Assembly: GCF_006494365.1 (NCBI RefSeq)
Contig: NZ_VHIP01000001.1
Span: forward strand, 620,001-684,000
Direction: 5' to 3'
Source of the DNA: Aestuariibacter sp. GS-14
GTDB lineage: Bacteria; Pseudomonadota; Gammaproteobacteria; Enterobacterales; Alteromonadaceae
DNA length: 64,000 nucleotides
The notes beneath the pieces are model-generated. The model had not been told where the DNA came from, made no database searches, and saw nothing but the letters and a program-made list of their open reading frames with translations. Below are positions 53,813 to 62,762 of the stretch, one piece after another; within the stretch, counting starts at the first letter, position 1; the number at the start of each line of letters is the position of its first letter. A program made the position numbers and the translations under genes.

Positions 53813-56800
53813 TACAACTGTGCTACATCGGTGGTCAGAAACACTCTGGCTCTTGCTTTATATCCCGTTTGATCGCTTACCTCATAAAGAAAGCTGTCGT
53901 CGCCGCTATACCCCGAATCGGGCACATAAATAAATGTTCCATCCGGATTCAGTGTTAACGCACCGTGCTCTGGCGGAGTGATCAGTGATGCAATAAAGCC
54001 ATTCAATTTTCCGCCGTTAATAAAAGACAGCTCCATTACTGGGGTGTTTCGGTTATTCACTACGTATAAGCGGTCGCGTTCCTGATTAATCGACAGTCCC
54101 GACACACTGCTGGCTGCAGACGGCAAATCGTAATACCGCACAAGCGTACCCGTTCGGGTAAACTCAGCTATTCGGCCTTCCAGGCTGCTAACCAGATACA
54201 GATTTCCGGTTACGTTATTGATATCAATGTCACCAAAACTGACATTAAACAACTGATTATCCTGGTTAATCGCAAACTGATTAATAATTAAACCGGTTTG
54301 CGGATCAATTTCTGCAATCGTATTGCCATTGTTGGTGCCTGGCACATTATCCTGCAGCAAGAAAAGGGATTCTGATACCGGATTATACGCTCCCCCCACC
54401 ACATGACTGTTACCAAAACCGGTATTCAGCGAGACCAGCTCGGAACCTGTGTCCGGATCTAACGCATACACCTCAGCCTCAGCAGTTTCGCCGTTAAACA
54501 CCAATAGGGTTCCCTGCGGGACCAGCGTATTCCCCAGGGTGAAAGCTATCGGGGCAATATCCATGTCGGCATCATTAGCGGGCTCTCCCGGCCAGGAAAA
54601 AGAGCCCACCGACGATCCGTCTCGTTTGGTGATGGTAATAGTAGTACCCATCGCCGTGTACGTGAATATGTGTTGGGTAAGTTCATTTACCGCCAATGCA
54701 ACAGGTTGCGACAACGAATTAGCAAACGTATTGCGCACCATCAAACTGTCGCCTGCAACCGGAATATCGCGGTCTGTATCATTATCCAACACAGATTCAG
54801 ACGTCACCAGCGTGGTATCCTGGGCATACACAAAGGTATCTTCTATGGCAATTGCCCTGCCACTCACGTCGGTCATGGCAAAGCCATTAACTTCTACCTG
54901 GAGGAAATCCATTGGGGCATTTAACGTGGCGTTATTATACAAACCTACCCTGCCTATCCGGCAGGTTTCATTGCTGGGTATCCCGGTACAAGTTTGTTGC
55001 GGCACGATGAAGGCACTAAAGTTTACCAGCGTCCCAAAATTATTATCTGGCCAGGAAGACACGATCATGTCTCCATCATCAGTAAATAAATACAGGGTGA
55101 AAGTGGCGCCATTTAACGCTGAGAGGAAAACACTGTCACTGCCTGCAGTACTGGACTGGGCCATCACAGTGGAATCGCCGGTCCCCGGATAGGCCATAAT
55201 GAACGAGTAAGTACCCTGTTGAAACGGCTGTCTGCCAGAACTGGCCGTTTCGGAATACCGGCCAGACATAGTGCAGGTAGTATTGGTTAATGACACACAA
55301 TCGCCAATGCGGTACAAGCCGGTACCTACGCCACTTCCCGTTGAAGTTTCGCCCCGCCCGATGTAATCAAACTCGCCGGTCATGGAGGAGGAATCGGCAA
55401 ACAGATTATTGGTTAAATCGTCTACGGTGAGTGTTACCGTTGCGTTGGCGGTTAAACCGCTGGTGTTGATGACTTCATATACAAAGCTATCCGTACCGGT
55501 GAAGCCGGAATTTGCTGCATAAACAAACCCGCCTTCTGCGTCCAAAGTAACAGTACCTGATGCAGGAGGCGTAACAGGCGTGGTAGAAACCTGCAATCCC
55601 AGATTGCCAGGGTCGGTATCGTTTATCAGCACCCCGCTGCTCTTGTGAATAGAGACCGTCGCATTCTTCACTAAGCGGTAAAAATCCGCAGCCGGTGCAG
55701 GTGACAATGGTGCTGAGCTTACCGTAACGGTAACCGTTGCCTGTGCCGACTCGCCATCCGGGTCAACTGCGATATAGGAAATGGTATCAGTGCCATTGAA
55801 GCCTGACGTTGGCGTATAGGTCAGAGTTTGATCGTTATTAATAATAACAGCGCCATTTACAGCAGTAGCGCTGCTGACAGCGAGCGCGTCACCATCAACA
55901 TCAAAGTCATTTGCCAGCACATCTATGGTTATCGCTGCCCCCGATGACACGCCGCTGTCGTTATTCGCTGTTGGCGGATCGTTAATGGGCAGTACCGTTA
56001 TGTTTACTGAAGCACTGGCACTGTTGCCCGCACTGTCTAACACAGAATAAATAACGGTATCGGTTCCAACATAGTTTGCGAGAGGCTGATAGGTAATGTG
56101 TGACGGGGTAACCGATACCATGCCGGTTGTCGCACTGGCATCGTCTATTGTAATCGCGTCGCCGTCCGGATCGGTGTCGTTATCCAGAACCGAAATGACT
56201 ACAGAGGTATCTTCGTCTAACGTAACATCATCATCCTGTAAAACAGGTGGTAAATTGGTATTGCTGCCACCGACAATTTCAAATTCCCCGGAAAATGCCG
56301 CTTCGCCACTGCCATCTACGCCAGTGATCAGCACATAATAAGTAAGTTGGGGTTGCAAGCCTGTTATCGTGATTTGGGTATCTTCAAGTGCTAATCTGGC
56401 ATCACCATTGTCAAGGTTGGTAAAAGTAAGTTGGTTTACGCCGGGTTCAGTTGCCAGGTAAACGTTGTAACGCAATAAACGAGAATCTGCGCTCCAGGTT
56501 GCCGTAATACTGCTTCCATCGGTACTGCGCTCAATCACAATGTCCTGGAGTAAGATAGGCTCCCAGTCTACTGAATCTGTGTGAAAATCTGTAGTTGTGC
56601 CCAGTGTGTCTGTTACGGTTAATGTCAGCGTGAGTTGTCCAGCCGCAGCACCATATAAGTACGGACTAATCCCGCCGATGATGTCTGAAAACACGGTACC
56701 GCAATTCGCTGCGCCTTCACATATCAGGGCGCTTTCAGTTCCATCCCCAAAGCTCAGTGTAATGCGGCTGATTCCATCCGCATCTGATGCGAATACGGTT

Positions 56801-56970
56801 AATTGCAACGCACCGGTAATGGTTGCAGAATCAGAGTTCAGCACAAAGTAACCTTCACTGCTCTGACCAACCTCAGGTAGTTCAGGTGCTTGCGTCTTGT
56901 ACTTGCCACGGCTATCACAACCACAGAGGATAACGCTGGCGATAATCAGAAATAAACAACTAGTACGCAT
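53812..56970 (-). CDS. Large lipoprotein with fibronectin-III and Ig-like domains and an inserted propeller-like region
   Basis: A 1052-residue exported protein: signal peptide ending in the lipobox VILCGCDS (Cys17 or 18), a short PKD-like start (FGDGTESALICEG), a fibronectin-III domain (about 145-232), and tandem cadherin/VCBS-type Ig domains (about 238-425), plus a third near 435-530. After a unique Cys-containing segment (about 540-720) a fourth Ig domain begins (VLDNDTD, about residue 725), is interrupted at about 745-993 by a different repeat-like segment (FGDIDINNVTGNLYLVSSLE, ISGLSINQERDRLYVVNNRN), and resumes with ITPPEHGALTLNPDGTF to the end. Such domains mediate adhesion or protein binding. 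It lies between the FecR gene (15 bp) and the cyclase gene (1-bp overlap). Confidence 0.85.
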   Translation of the reverse strand: MRTSCLFLIIASVILCGCDSRGKYKTQAPELPEVGQSSEGYFVLNSDSATITGALQLTVFASDADGISRITLSFGDGTESALICEGAANCGTVFSDIIGGISPYLYGAAAGQLTLTLTVTDTLGTTTDFHTDSVDWEPILLQDIVIERSTDGSSITATWSADSRLLRYNVYLATEPGVNQLTFTNLDNGDARLALEDTQITITGLQPQLTYYVLITGVDGSGEAAFSGEFEIVGGSNTNLPPVLQDDDVTLDEDTSVVISVLDNDTDPDGDAITIDDASATTGMVSVTPSHITYQPLANYVGTDTVIYSVLDSAGNSASASVNITVLPINDPPTANNDSGVSSGAAITIDVLANDFDVDGDALAVSSATAVNGAVIINNDQTLTYTPTSGFNGTDTISYIAVDPDGESAQATVTVTVSSAPLSPAPAADFYRLVKNATVSIHKSSGVLINDTDPGNLGLQVSTTPVTPPASGTVTLDAEGGFVYAANSGFTGTDSFVYEVINTSGLTANATVTLTVDDLTNNLFADSSSMTGEFDYIGRGETSTGSGVGTGLYRIGDCVSLTNTTCTMSGRYSETASSGRQPFQQGTYSFIMAYPGTGDSTVMAQSSTAGSDSVFLSALNGATFTLYLFTDDGDMIVSSWPDNNFGTLVNFSAFIVPQQTCTGIPSNETCRIGRVGLYNNATLNAPMDFLQVEVNGFAMTDVSGRAIAIEDTFVYAQDTTLVTSESVLDNDTDRDIPVAGDSLMVRNTFANSLSQPVALAVNELTQHIFTYTAMGTTITITKRDGSSVGSFSWPGEPANDADMDIAPIAFTLGNTLVPQGTLLVFNGETAEAEVYALDPDTGSELVSLNTGFGNSHVVGGAYNPVSESLFLLQDNVPGTNNGNTIAEIDPQTGLIINQFAINQDNQLFNVSFGDIDINNVTGNLYLVSSLEGRIAEFTRTGTLVRYYDLPSAASSVSGLSINQERDRLYVVNNRNTPVMELSFINGGKLNGFIASLITPPEHGALTLNPDGTFIYVPDSGYSGDDSFLYEVSDQTGYKARARVFLTTDVAQL

Positions 56971-56985
56971 CCGCTTGCTCCCGCC

Positions 56986-58161
56986 CTAAGGCTTGTCCCT
57001 GATCAGAAAAGTACCACCTGCCTGAATATCTGGCTGCTCTTGCTCCGATAATGCAAAATTCCCGAGGATAGCGCTTTCATTATCAATGAATATGCCGTCA
57101 AGTACACCTCGCGCAATCTGATTATTGTGTGATGCAAAGTTAATCGAAACATCCAGCCCCTGAGTATCTATGTTGCCATTAAAGGCAGCAAACCATGCCC
57201 CCCCCTCATCGTTGAATGACAAATTTCCGGTTGTAATTCTAGACGCACTAAAATCAACAGACATCGACATCGCAAAGTCACTCGCCAGTCCCTGGGTACT
57301 GGTCAAAGAAGCAAAAATAACATCATCAAAAACAACCTGTCCCGACCGATTGAAGGTCTCGCCTTCCGACAATATCCAATCACCAGTAATGAAATCATTA
57401 TTTACATGCGCATCATTGTGATCTACCAACTCAGACAACGACAACATTGCGAATTCAAACGGGTAAGCCGTCAGCGTTTCAAACTCCCTGGTTCGGCTAT
57501 GACCTTTGGCAAACGCAGTAGGGGGCGCTAACAAAAATTCAACGGTGCCGTCGGCATGCACAACCGCAAACTGAAATTGCTGAGTTGGTCCCAAAGAAAA
57601 CGCCGGTTGGACTGTACCCGTTGACACCCTGACATCTATGATCCCATTCCATGCAGCCAGAAACAGGTCGCTATTGCGCATTTCTGCTTCATAATGCGTG
57701 CCTCTCACACCAATAGAGGCAACAGGGGTAGTTAGTTGGTAATTGTCACTGGATTGTTGTATTAATCCCGTCACCGTTCTCAGCCCCCCCTTCAGCAACG
57801 ACATTCGCACCTTGCCTTCCCGGGAACTGGGATTAAATTCATAGTCCAGAATATTCAGTTCGCTGTCTTCCTGTAAGGACAGCATACCGCCATCCGCCAT
57901 TCGCAGTTGAGCGGCACTGTTGATACCTGTAGCCACAAGATCCTGCATAAACACGGGATCACGACGCGACAACTCGCGACGTTGTTGCGGATCAGTCGCA
58001 ATCACATCTCCGCGCGCCATGATAGTTTTTCCTGCCTGCTGAGACTCTTCAGTTTGTGCCTGTACCGATGTCACTGCAAAAGCGACGCTGACCCAAACAG
58101 CGGTCAGTACTCCACACATCATTACCCGGGAGGTTAAAACTGGTATGTTGCGCGCAGCCAT
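56986..58161 (-). CDS. Periplasmic FecR-domain protein
   Basis: From the ATG at 58161 (AAGGAG upstream) the product has 391 residues with a signal peptide (VMMCGVLTAVWVSVAFAV, cleavage near VQAQ). A FecR domain spans about 40-155: ELNILDYEFNPSSREGKVRM, SLLKGGLRTVTGLIQQSSDN and SIGVRGTHYEA. The remainder is beta-rich with no further family recognised. Unlike the true anti-sigma FecR it has no N-terminal cytosolic region. It overlaps the preceding TPR-barrel gene by 28 bp. FecR domains bind TonB-type outer-membrane signal partners or other periplasmic ligands. Confidence 0.85.
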   Translation of the reverse strand: MAARNIPVLTSRVMMCGVLTAVWVSVAFAVTSVQAQTEESQQAGKTIMARGDVIATDPQQRRELSRRDPVFMQDLVATGINSAAQLRMADGGMLSLQEDSELNILDYEFNPSSREGKVRMSLLKGGLRTVTGLIQQSSDNYQLTTPVASIGVRGTHYEAEMRNSDLFLAAWNGIIDVRVSTGTVQPAFSLGPTQQFQFAVVHADGTVEFLLAPPTAFAKGHSRTREFETLTAYPFEFAMLSLSELVDHNDAHVNNDFITGDWILSEGETFNRSGQVVFDDVIFASLTSTQGLASDFAMSMSVDFSASRITTGNLSFNDEGGAWFAAFNGNIDTQGLDVSINFASHNNQIARGVLDGIFIDNESAILGNFALSEQEQPDIQAGGTFLIRDKP

Positions 58162-59471
58162 AACTTGCTCCTTGAATAGTCGTAAAATGCCACATTGCTG
58201 CTGTTGTTCAGCCAACTGAATTCCGCACTCACTTGCCAGTTTTGAGAATAACGGTAGCGGAGTTGCGCCGATAATATAACCAGATTATCTTCGCGTGTGA
58301 CGCCGAAAACAGGGTGATATCCAGCATGGCGGGCCTGCTGTGCAAATAGTGATGTGATGATGTCCCAGTCAGATGCCAATTGCTGGCTAAACTGTAAGGA
58401 CGCTGATAGCAGATCACGTGAATTAAACTCATAATCACTATCGGCGTTTTCCGACGCTGCGCTTACCGTGACCTTCCCGCTTCCATTGCCCACGTCATGT
58501 TGCAGCCAGGCGCTGGCAGCCAACTGATTGCGCGACAGTGGCGAAAACGCATCATACTCGAGTTGTGCGAATGTAAGCTCGCCGCCAGCAAGTAGTGACT
58601 TAGCCACAGGAACACTTAATTGCTGGCGAATGCCGAAGTAACTGAGATACCCTTCGCCATCTACCCATAAGGGCTGATAAAAGGCACTGGTTAACGACAT
58701 CAGACTATCGAAACGCCTCTGATAACCGCCAGCCAATCGAACGTCGGCGCGCGATAACGCATTGTCATCTGTATACTGCGTTGCAACCAAACCTGCAGAA
58801 ACGTACCAGTCAGCAAGCTGATTCACCGCTTGGGTGTAGCGGCTTTGGCCACTAACACTATATCCTGCACTGCCGGTAGCCAGGCTTTCATCAAATACCA
58901 GCACCTGACCAAGTGTCGGCAAATCAATAACCGCATCCTCGATACCGTTATTCGGATTATTGTCGTAACCGGCGCCAACACTCAACGAATGTTCCCATCC
59001 GCCTTCTGCTTCTGATTCTTTGCTCTGAATACGGGCTATAGCTTTGTCTAACTGCAGTTTATCCGCCGGATTCAGCGGCAGTGTTTTTGCTGCACGCAAT
59101 TCCTGCTGAGCAGCTTTAGTATTGCCAAGAGAAAAATAGCAACTAGCAAGAGCCAGACGAACGGCCAGGTCTTCCGGGCTTTCCTGGATACTCCGCTCGA
59201 GTGCATAAACACCCTTCTCGCACTGCTCCGCTGCTTGCGCCAGCAAACCGAATATTCGATCAAAAGCAGGATCACCTTCCTGCTCAATAAGCAGCTTCTC
59301 AGCTTGTTGATAGGCACTGGTAAACTGCTGGTTCTGGTAAGCCTGTTCCAAATATTCAACAGTTACAGAAGATGTTGCTCGCGCATACGCAGACGTCACC
59401 AGCAGGCAAGCACAATACACTACGGCCTTTGAAAAACGCCGTTGTAGCTGATGTTGTGGGTTGGTATTCAT
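58134..59471 (-). CDS. TPR-containing outer-membrane beta-barrel protein
   Basis: From the ATG at 59471 the product has 445 residues. A signal peptide (AVVYCACLLVTSAYARA) is followed by helical TPR-like repeats (about 35-150: LEQAYQNQQFTSAYQQAEKL, LAVRLALASCYFSLGNTKAA) and a C-terminal outer-membrane barrel of about 270 residues of amphipathic strands that ends in the usual Phe (LRATYQF). The layout resembles Slam/DUF560-type proteins, but no clear Slam motif was seen. The ribosome-binding site is weak. It is the first gene of the four-gene operon and overlaps the FecR gene by 28 bp. Confidence 0.82.
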   Translation of the reverse strand: MNTNPQHQLQRRFSKAVVYCACLLVTSAYARATSSVTVEYLEQAYQNQQFTSAYQQAEKLLIEQEGDPAFDRIFGLLAQAAEQCEKGVYALERSIQESPEDLAVRLALASCYFSLGNTKAAQQELRAAKTLPLNPADKLQLDKAIARIQSKESEAEGGWEHSLSVGAGYDNNPNNGIEDAVIDLPTLGQVLVFDESLATGSAGYSVSGQSRYTQAVNQLADWYVSAGLVATQYTDDNALSRADVRLAGGYQRRFDSLMSLTSAFYQPLWVDGEGYLSYFGIRQQLSVPVAKSLLAGGELTFAQLEYDAFSPLSRNQLAASAWLQHDVGNGSGKVTVSAASENADSDYEFNSRDLLSASLQFSQQLASDWDIITSLFAQQARHAGYHPVFGVTREDNLVILSAQLRYRYSQNWQVSAEFSWLNNSSNVAFYDYSRSKLWLRATYQF

Positions 59472-59767
59472 AATAGTGAAGCGCACCGCGTTCCTTGCTT
59501 TAGCGCAGTATACCGCCAAAAACTGTTTAAAAAATAGCCCGCCGTGTGTTTTATTTAAGAAAAAATGTCCGGGAATTACCCCGGCTTTCACACGGAATTG
59601 GTATCACATGCTCGTCCGGACTAACAAGATGAAACAAGCCCAACCGCGTTCAGACAATACAATAAATTCATAGTGGCACATGGGTATATCCAGCCCTAAC
59701 AACAATGTGTTCCTACATCGCCGGGATCATTTATACTCACGGCTTTATCACTGTGCAGGTTTGTTGG
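59472..59767. other. Divergent spacer between the barrel operon and earP
   Basis: A 296-bp stretch without a coding frame. It contains a short hairpin CCGGG/CCCGG near 59567 and a lone copy of the GAATTGGTAT sequence that also ends the element at 8656-8933. Promoters for both operons are expected but were not resolved. Confidence 0.45.
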
Positions 59768-60886
59768 ATGAAGAGCTGGGATATTTTTTGTCATGTCGTT
59801 GATAACTATGGCGACATAGGTGTGACATGGCGTCTGGCCAGGCAGCTCAGTGCAGAGTACAAACAGTCTGTGCGTTTACTGGTGGATGATCTGGGAGCAT
59901 TCCGCCATTTGTGCCCGCAGGTTAACCCGTTATGCCAAACCCAACAAGTTGAGGGGGTTGAGATAGTTCATTGGCAACCGCAATTGCATGTTGAACCAGC
60001 GGATATAGTCATTGAAGCCTTTGCCTGCGAACTGCCGCAACACATAAAAATAGCAATGGCCGAGCGTTCGCCTGCCTCGTTGTGGATCAACCTTGAATAT
60101 TTAAGTGCCGAAGCGTGGGTAGAGGGGTGCCATTTACTGCCCTCTCCGCAGCTTTGCGGTCCAAGCAAATACTTTTACTTTCCGGGTTTTACTAACAACA
60201 CCGGCGGTTTGCTGCGCGAACAGACACTGCTGCAACAACGCCAGCAATTTGATACTGAGCAGCAGCGGCTTTTTCTGTTGAGTCTGGGAGTAAGCCGCGC
60301 GCCTAGCAGCATGTTGGTTTCACTGTTTACCTACGAGAATCCGCATATCGACAGTTGGCTAAATACACTTGCAAAAGGTGAGCAACACTATCAGTTGTTA
60401 GTACCGCCCGGTCGCATTGTGGCAGATATTGCGCGCTGGCTGAGTATCGACACACTGCAACCCGGCAATAGTTACTCACGTGGGCAGGTTACCATTCAGG
60501 CCATTCCATTTGTTACCCAACAAGCGTACGACTCACTGTTGTGGAGTTGTGACCTGAATCTGGTGCGCGGTGAAGACTCATTTGTTCGGGCGCAATGGGC
60601 CGGTAAACCTTTTTTGTGGCACATATACCAGCAGCAGGATGATATTCATCTCGACAAGCTCAACGCGTTCCTCGATCGTTACCTGCACAGCGCAAACCCA
60701 GCTACCGCAGAGGCTGTAAGGCAGTGGTGGCTGAGCTGGAACACACAAAAAAGCCTCTCCACCAGTTGGTTAGCCTGGCAACAACACAGTAAAAATCTGC
60801 AATGCCATGCAGAAAATTGGTGTGCTGCGCTATCAGAACAACAAAGTCTAGCGGAAAAGCTATGTACATTTGTGCGGAACTGCTAG
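59768..60886 (+). CDS. earP: EF-P arginine rhamnosyltransferase EarP
   Basis: A GT-B glycosyltransferase (372 residues from the ATG at 59768) that transfers rhamnose from dTDP-L-rhamnose to Arg32 of EF-P, which is required for EF-P activity. The N-terminal signature FCHVVDNYGDIGVTWRLARQ (Asp16 in DIG is essential in the family) is present. The C-terminal half has the RGEDSFVRAQWAGKPFLWHIYQQ nucleotide-sugar site. The upstream in-frame extension to 59705 has no ribosome-binding site. The substrate gene efp follows 45 bp later. Confidence 0.96.
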   Translation: MKSWDIFCHVVDNYGDIGVTWRLARQLSAEYKQSVRLLVDDLGAFRHLCPQVNPLCQTQQVEGVEIVHWQPQLHVEPADIVIEAFACELPQHIKIAMAERSPASLWINLEYLSAEAWVEGCHLLPSPQLCGPSKYFYFPGFTNNTGGLLREQTLLQQRQQFDTEQQRLFLLSLGVSRAPSSMLVSLFTYENPHIDSWLNTLAKGEQHYQLLVPPGRIVADIARWLSIDTLQPGNSYSRGQVTIQAIPFVTQQAYDSLLWSCDLNLVRGEDSFVRAQWAGKPFLWHIYQQQDDIHLDKLNAFLDRYLHSANPATAEAVRQWWLSWNTQKSLSTSWLAWQQHSKNLQCHAENWCAALSEQQSLAEKLCTFVRNC

Positions 60887-60931
60887 AATCGCGCGAAAAT
60901 CTCCCCCTTAACTTTTACACTGGGTAGCTTC

Positions 60932-61504
60932 GTGAAAACAGCACAAGATATTAAAGTAAACAACGTGATCCTTATTGACGGCGCGCCTTGGATTGTTCAG
61001 AAAGCTGAATACACCAAATCTGGCCGCAACAGTGCGATCATGAAAATGAAATTGAAGAACCTGATCAGCGGCTCAACCAGCGAGACCGTATACAAGTTCG
61101 ACGACAAAGTTGAGCAAGTGATCCTGGATCAAATCGACGTAACCTACTCTTACAAAGCCGACGACATGTATGTGTTCGTGGATGAAGAGTACAACCAGTA
61201 CGAACTCAACGAAGAAGACATCGAAAGCGTATTGCCTTATATCGTTGATGGCATGAGCGACGTATGTAGCGCGGTATTCTTCAACGGCAAAGTTATTTCT
61301 GTTGATCTGCCAACCACTATCGTTCGTCAGTTAACTTACACTGAAGCTTCTGCTCGTGGCGACACCAGTGGCAAGGTAATGAAGCCTGCTAATCTGGCCA
61401 ATGGCACCACAATTAAGGTACCGGATTTCTGTCAGGTTGATGACTGGATTGAAATCGATACCCGTAACGGCGAATACAAATCACGCGCTAAAGCGCCAGT
61501 TTGA
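60932..61504 (+). CDS. efp: Elongation factor P (Arg32 type)
   Basis: EF-P promotes peptide-bond formation at polyproline stretches. The 190-residue protein has the three-domain length and family motifs. The acceptor loop is [10 protein letters not shown] with Arg32, the EarP-modified form, instead of the lysine modified by EpmAB. Translation starts at a GTG. No EpmA or EpmB gene is in the window, which fits the EarP pathway. A 15-bp perfect hairpin follows the stop. Confidence 0.97.
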   Translation: MKTAQDIKVNNVILIDGAPWIVQKAEYTKSGRNSAIMKMKLKNLISGSTSETVYKFDDKVEQVILDQIDVTYSYKADDMYVFVDEEYNQYELNEEDIESVLPYIVDGMSDVCSAVFFNGKVISVDLPTTIVRQLTYTEASARGDTSGKVMKPANLANGTTIKVPDFCQVDDWIEIDTRNGEYKSRAKAPV

Positions 61505-61552
61505 TAGCCGACCTGATATCTGATTAGCTATCTGTTCAGCTAGTCTATCTAT

Positions 61553-61584
61553 ATTGTTGCGACCACCCTGGTGGTCGCAACAAT
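61553..61584. terminator. Perfect hairpin after efp
   Basis: A 15-bp perfect stem (ATTGTTGCGACCACC and its complement) with a 2-nt centre. There is no T-run. It may stop or stabilise the efp transcript. Confidence 0.55.
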
Positions 61585-61663
61585 GTTCACACTACATCAC
61601 GCCCCTCTTTTTTTTAAGCACTTCCCGCAGTCTTTGATAATGCGGCATCACCTGAGCCTGAAC

Positions 61664-61785
61664 TAGGGCGTGTTGATCTTTGCTGTATTAATTTTGTTCG
61701 TTCTAGGTGTTCAGCGATCGCGGCGCATGTTCGCAGGTGCAGTGGTTCTGCATCAAGAGCATGCAACAAAGATCAACACGCCCTA
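61664..61785. repeat. Short inverted-repeat element (122 bp)
   Basis: Perfect 19-bp inverted termini (61664-61682 and 61767-61785, starting TAGGGCGTGTTGATC) enclose 84 bp that cannot encode a protein. It lies in the intergenic region between the efp and bufC ends. It is MITE- or REP-like; whether it recurs elsewhere in the genome cannot be told from this window. Confidence 0.65.
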
Positions 61786-61864
61786 ATTTTCCCCGATGAT
61801 TTGGAGCCCATGTTTGCTCAAACGCGATCATTTTTCTTTTTATATCCAACCATAAAACCGACAT

Positions 61865-61936
61865 AAAAAAAGCGGCGCATTGACGCTGACTTACCGGGCA
61901 GGAGTGTAGTGCCGGAGTCCATCAGCGTTGCGCCGC
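61865..61936 (-). terminator. Large bipartite stem-loop and T-run after bufC
   Basis: On the minus strand, GCGGCGCA plus ACGCTGA pair with TCAGCG(T) plus TGCGCCGC across a 3-nt bulge, giving about 15 bp, and an inner CCGG..CA/TGCCGG stem is added. A run of seven Ts (61865-61871 as As) follows. The hairpin ends about 16 bp after the bufC stop. Confidence 0.85.
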
Positions 61937-61952
61937 AAGCAGGAGGGTGGGA

Positions 61953-62762
61953 TCACCTCTGAGACAAAATCGTATTTATCCACTCATGTTCAATGGCGTA
62001 AGCAAGCCATTGCGCAAAATCAATGCCCGGATACGCATCCAGTAGCGCCGACAAGGACATACCCTGCTGCACGCCCTGCAGCCAGGCAAACGCTTGTTCA
62101 TCAATGGCCTCAGCGTTGGGTTTATTGCGATGCTGATACACTACGGCATAGTTTGCCGATTGACGGTTCTGCATAATGCTCTCCAAAGCCTCAGTAGACA
62201 GGCTGTCTGGGTTAGCGGTTTGGCGGTGCAGTTGCCACAATGGCTGCACCGGATACGCACTTTCAAGTACCACTAATGAAGGTTGCAGGCTAAGTACAAT
62301 CTGGTTGGGATCGTCATCAGTTAGCAGCGACAAACTGGCTCGGTTAAACGCATCAACGCGACGTCGACCAGCCTCGTGCACGGCCCATTCCAGCTGTGCG
62401 ACGCCGGCTAAATAAGGATGATCTGCCGCCAGTTCACTACTGGCAATCAGAGAAGGTAATTGCCCGCCCCACTCTGCCCAGTCACCCGTTGTTGGTTTAG
62501 CCCAGGCCAGTAATCGTTGCGCAAGAATAAACATGGCCTGTTCGCCCACCATTTGCTGCAACACCGGATAAGTAATAGTTAAACTGCGAGCCGCGGTCAT
62601 TTGCAGGTTGCGTTGGTATATTTGCAACGCGCGGGGCGGCACGCCACTCAACGACGATTGGGTAAAAATATCGGTTACCAGTGCATGCTGGCGCTTTCCG
62701 GTAAGCTGATGTCCGGACCAGTCCTGCTTACCGGCTACGTGGTTTTGTGCGGGCTCATTCAT
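61953..62762 (-). CDS. bufC: BufC-type partner protein (DUF2063 family)
   Basis: A 269-residue protein of the DUF2063/HvfC family, which helps the MNIO enzyme recognise and modify the bufferin precursor. The N-terminal LSGVPPRALQIYQRNLQMTA is the family-typical RYxxNxxxxxxxxLxxxFP-like segment, and the C-terminal part is mixed alpha/beta. The ATG overlaps the bufB stop (ATGA). The family was first labelled DNA-binding-like, but genetic context points to peptide modification. The third gene of the bufferin operon; a strong terminator follows. Confidence 0.87.
   Translation of the reverse strand: MNEPAQNHVAGKQDWSGHQLTGKRQHALVTDIFTQSSLSGVPPRALQIYQRNLQMTAARSLTITYPVLQQMVGEQAMFILAQRLLAWAKPTTGDWAEWGGQLPSLIASSELAADHPYLAGVAQLEWAVHEAGRRRVDAFNRASLSLLTDDDPNQIVLSLQPSLVVLESAYPVQPLWQLHRQTANPDSLSTEALESIMQNRQSANYAVVYQHRNKPNAEAIDEQAFAWLQGVQQGMSLSALLDAYPGIDFAQWLAYAIEHEWINTILSQR

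Noticed and set aside
54449-55192. 247-codon plus-strand frame opposite the Ig-like lipoprotein gene
   Set aside because: It is antisense to a well-supported gene, has a low-complexity Ser/Thr composition and no ribosome-binding site.
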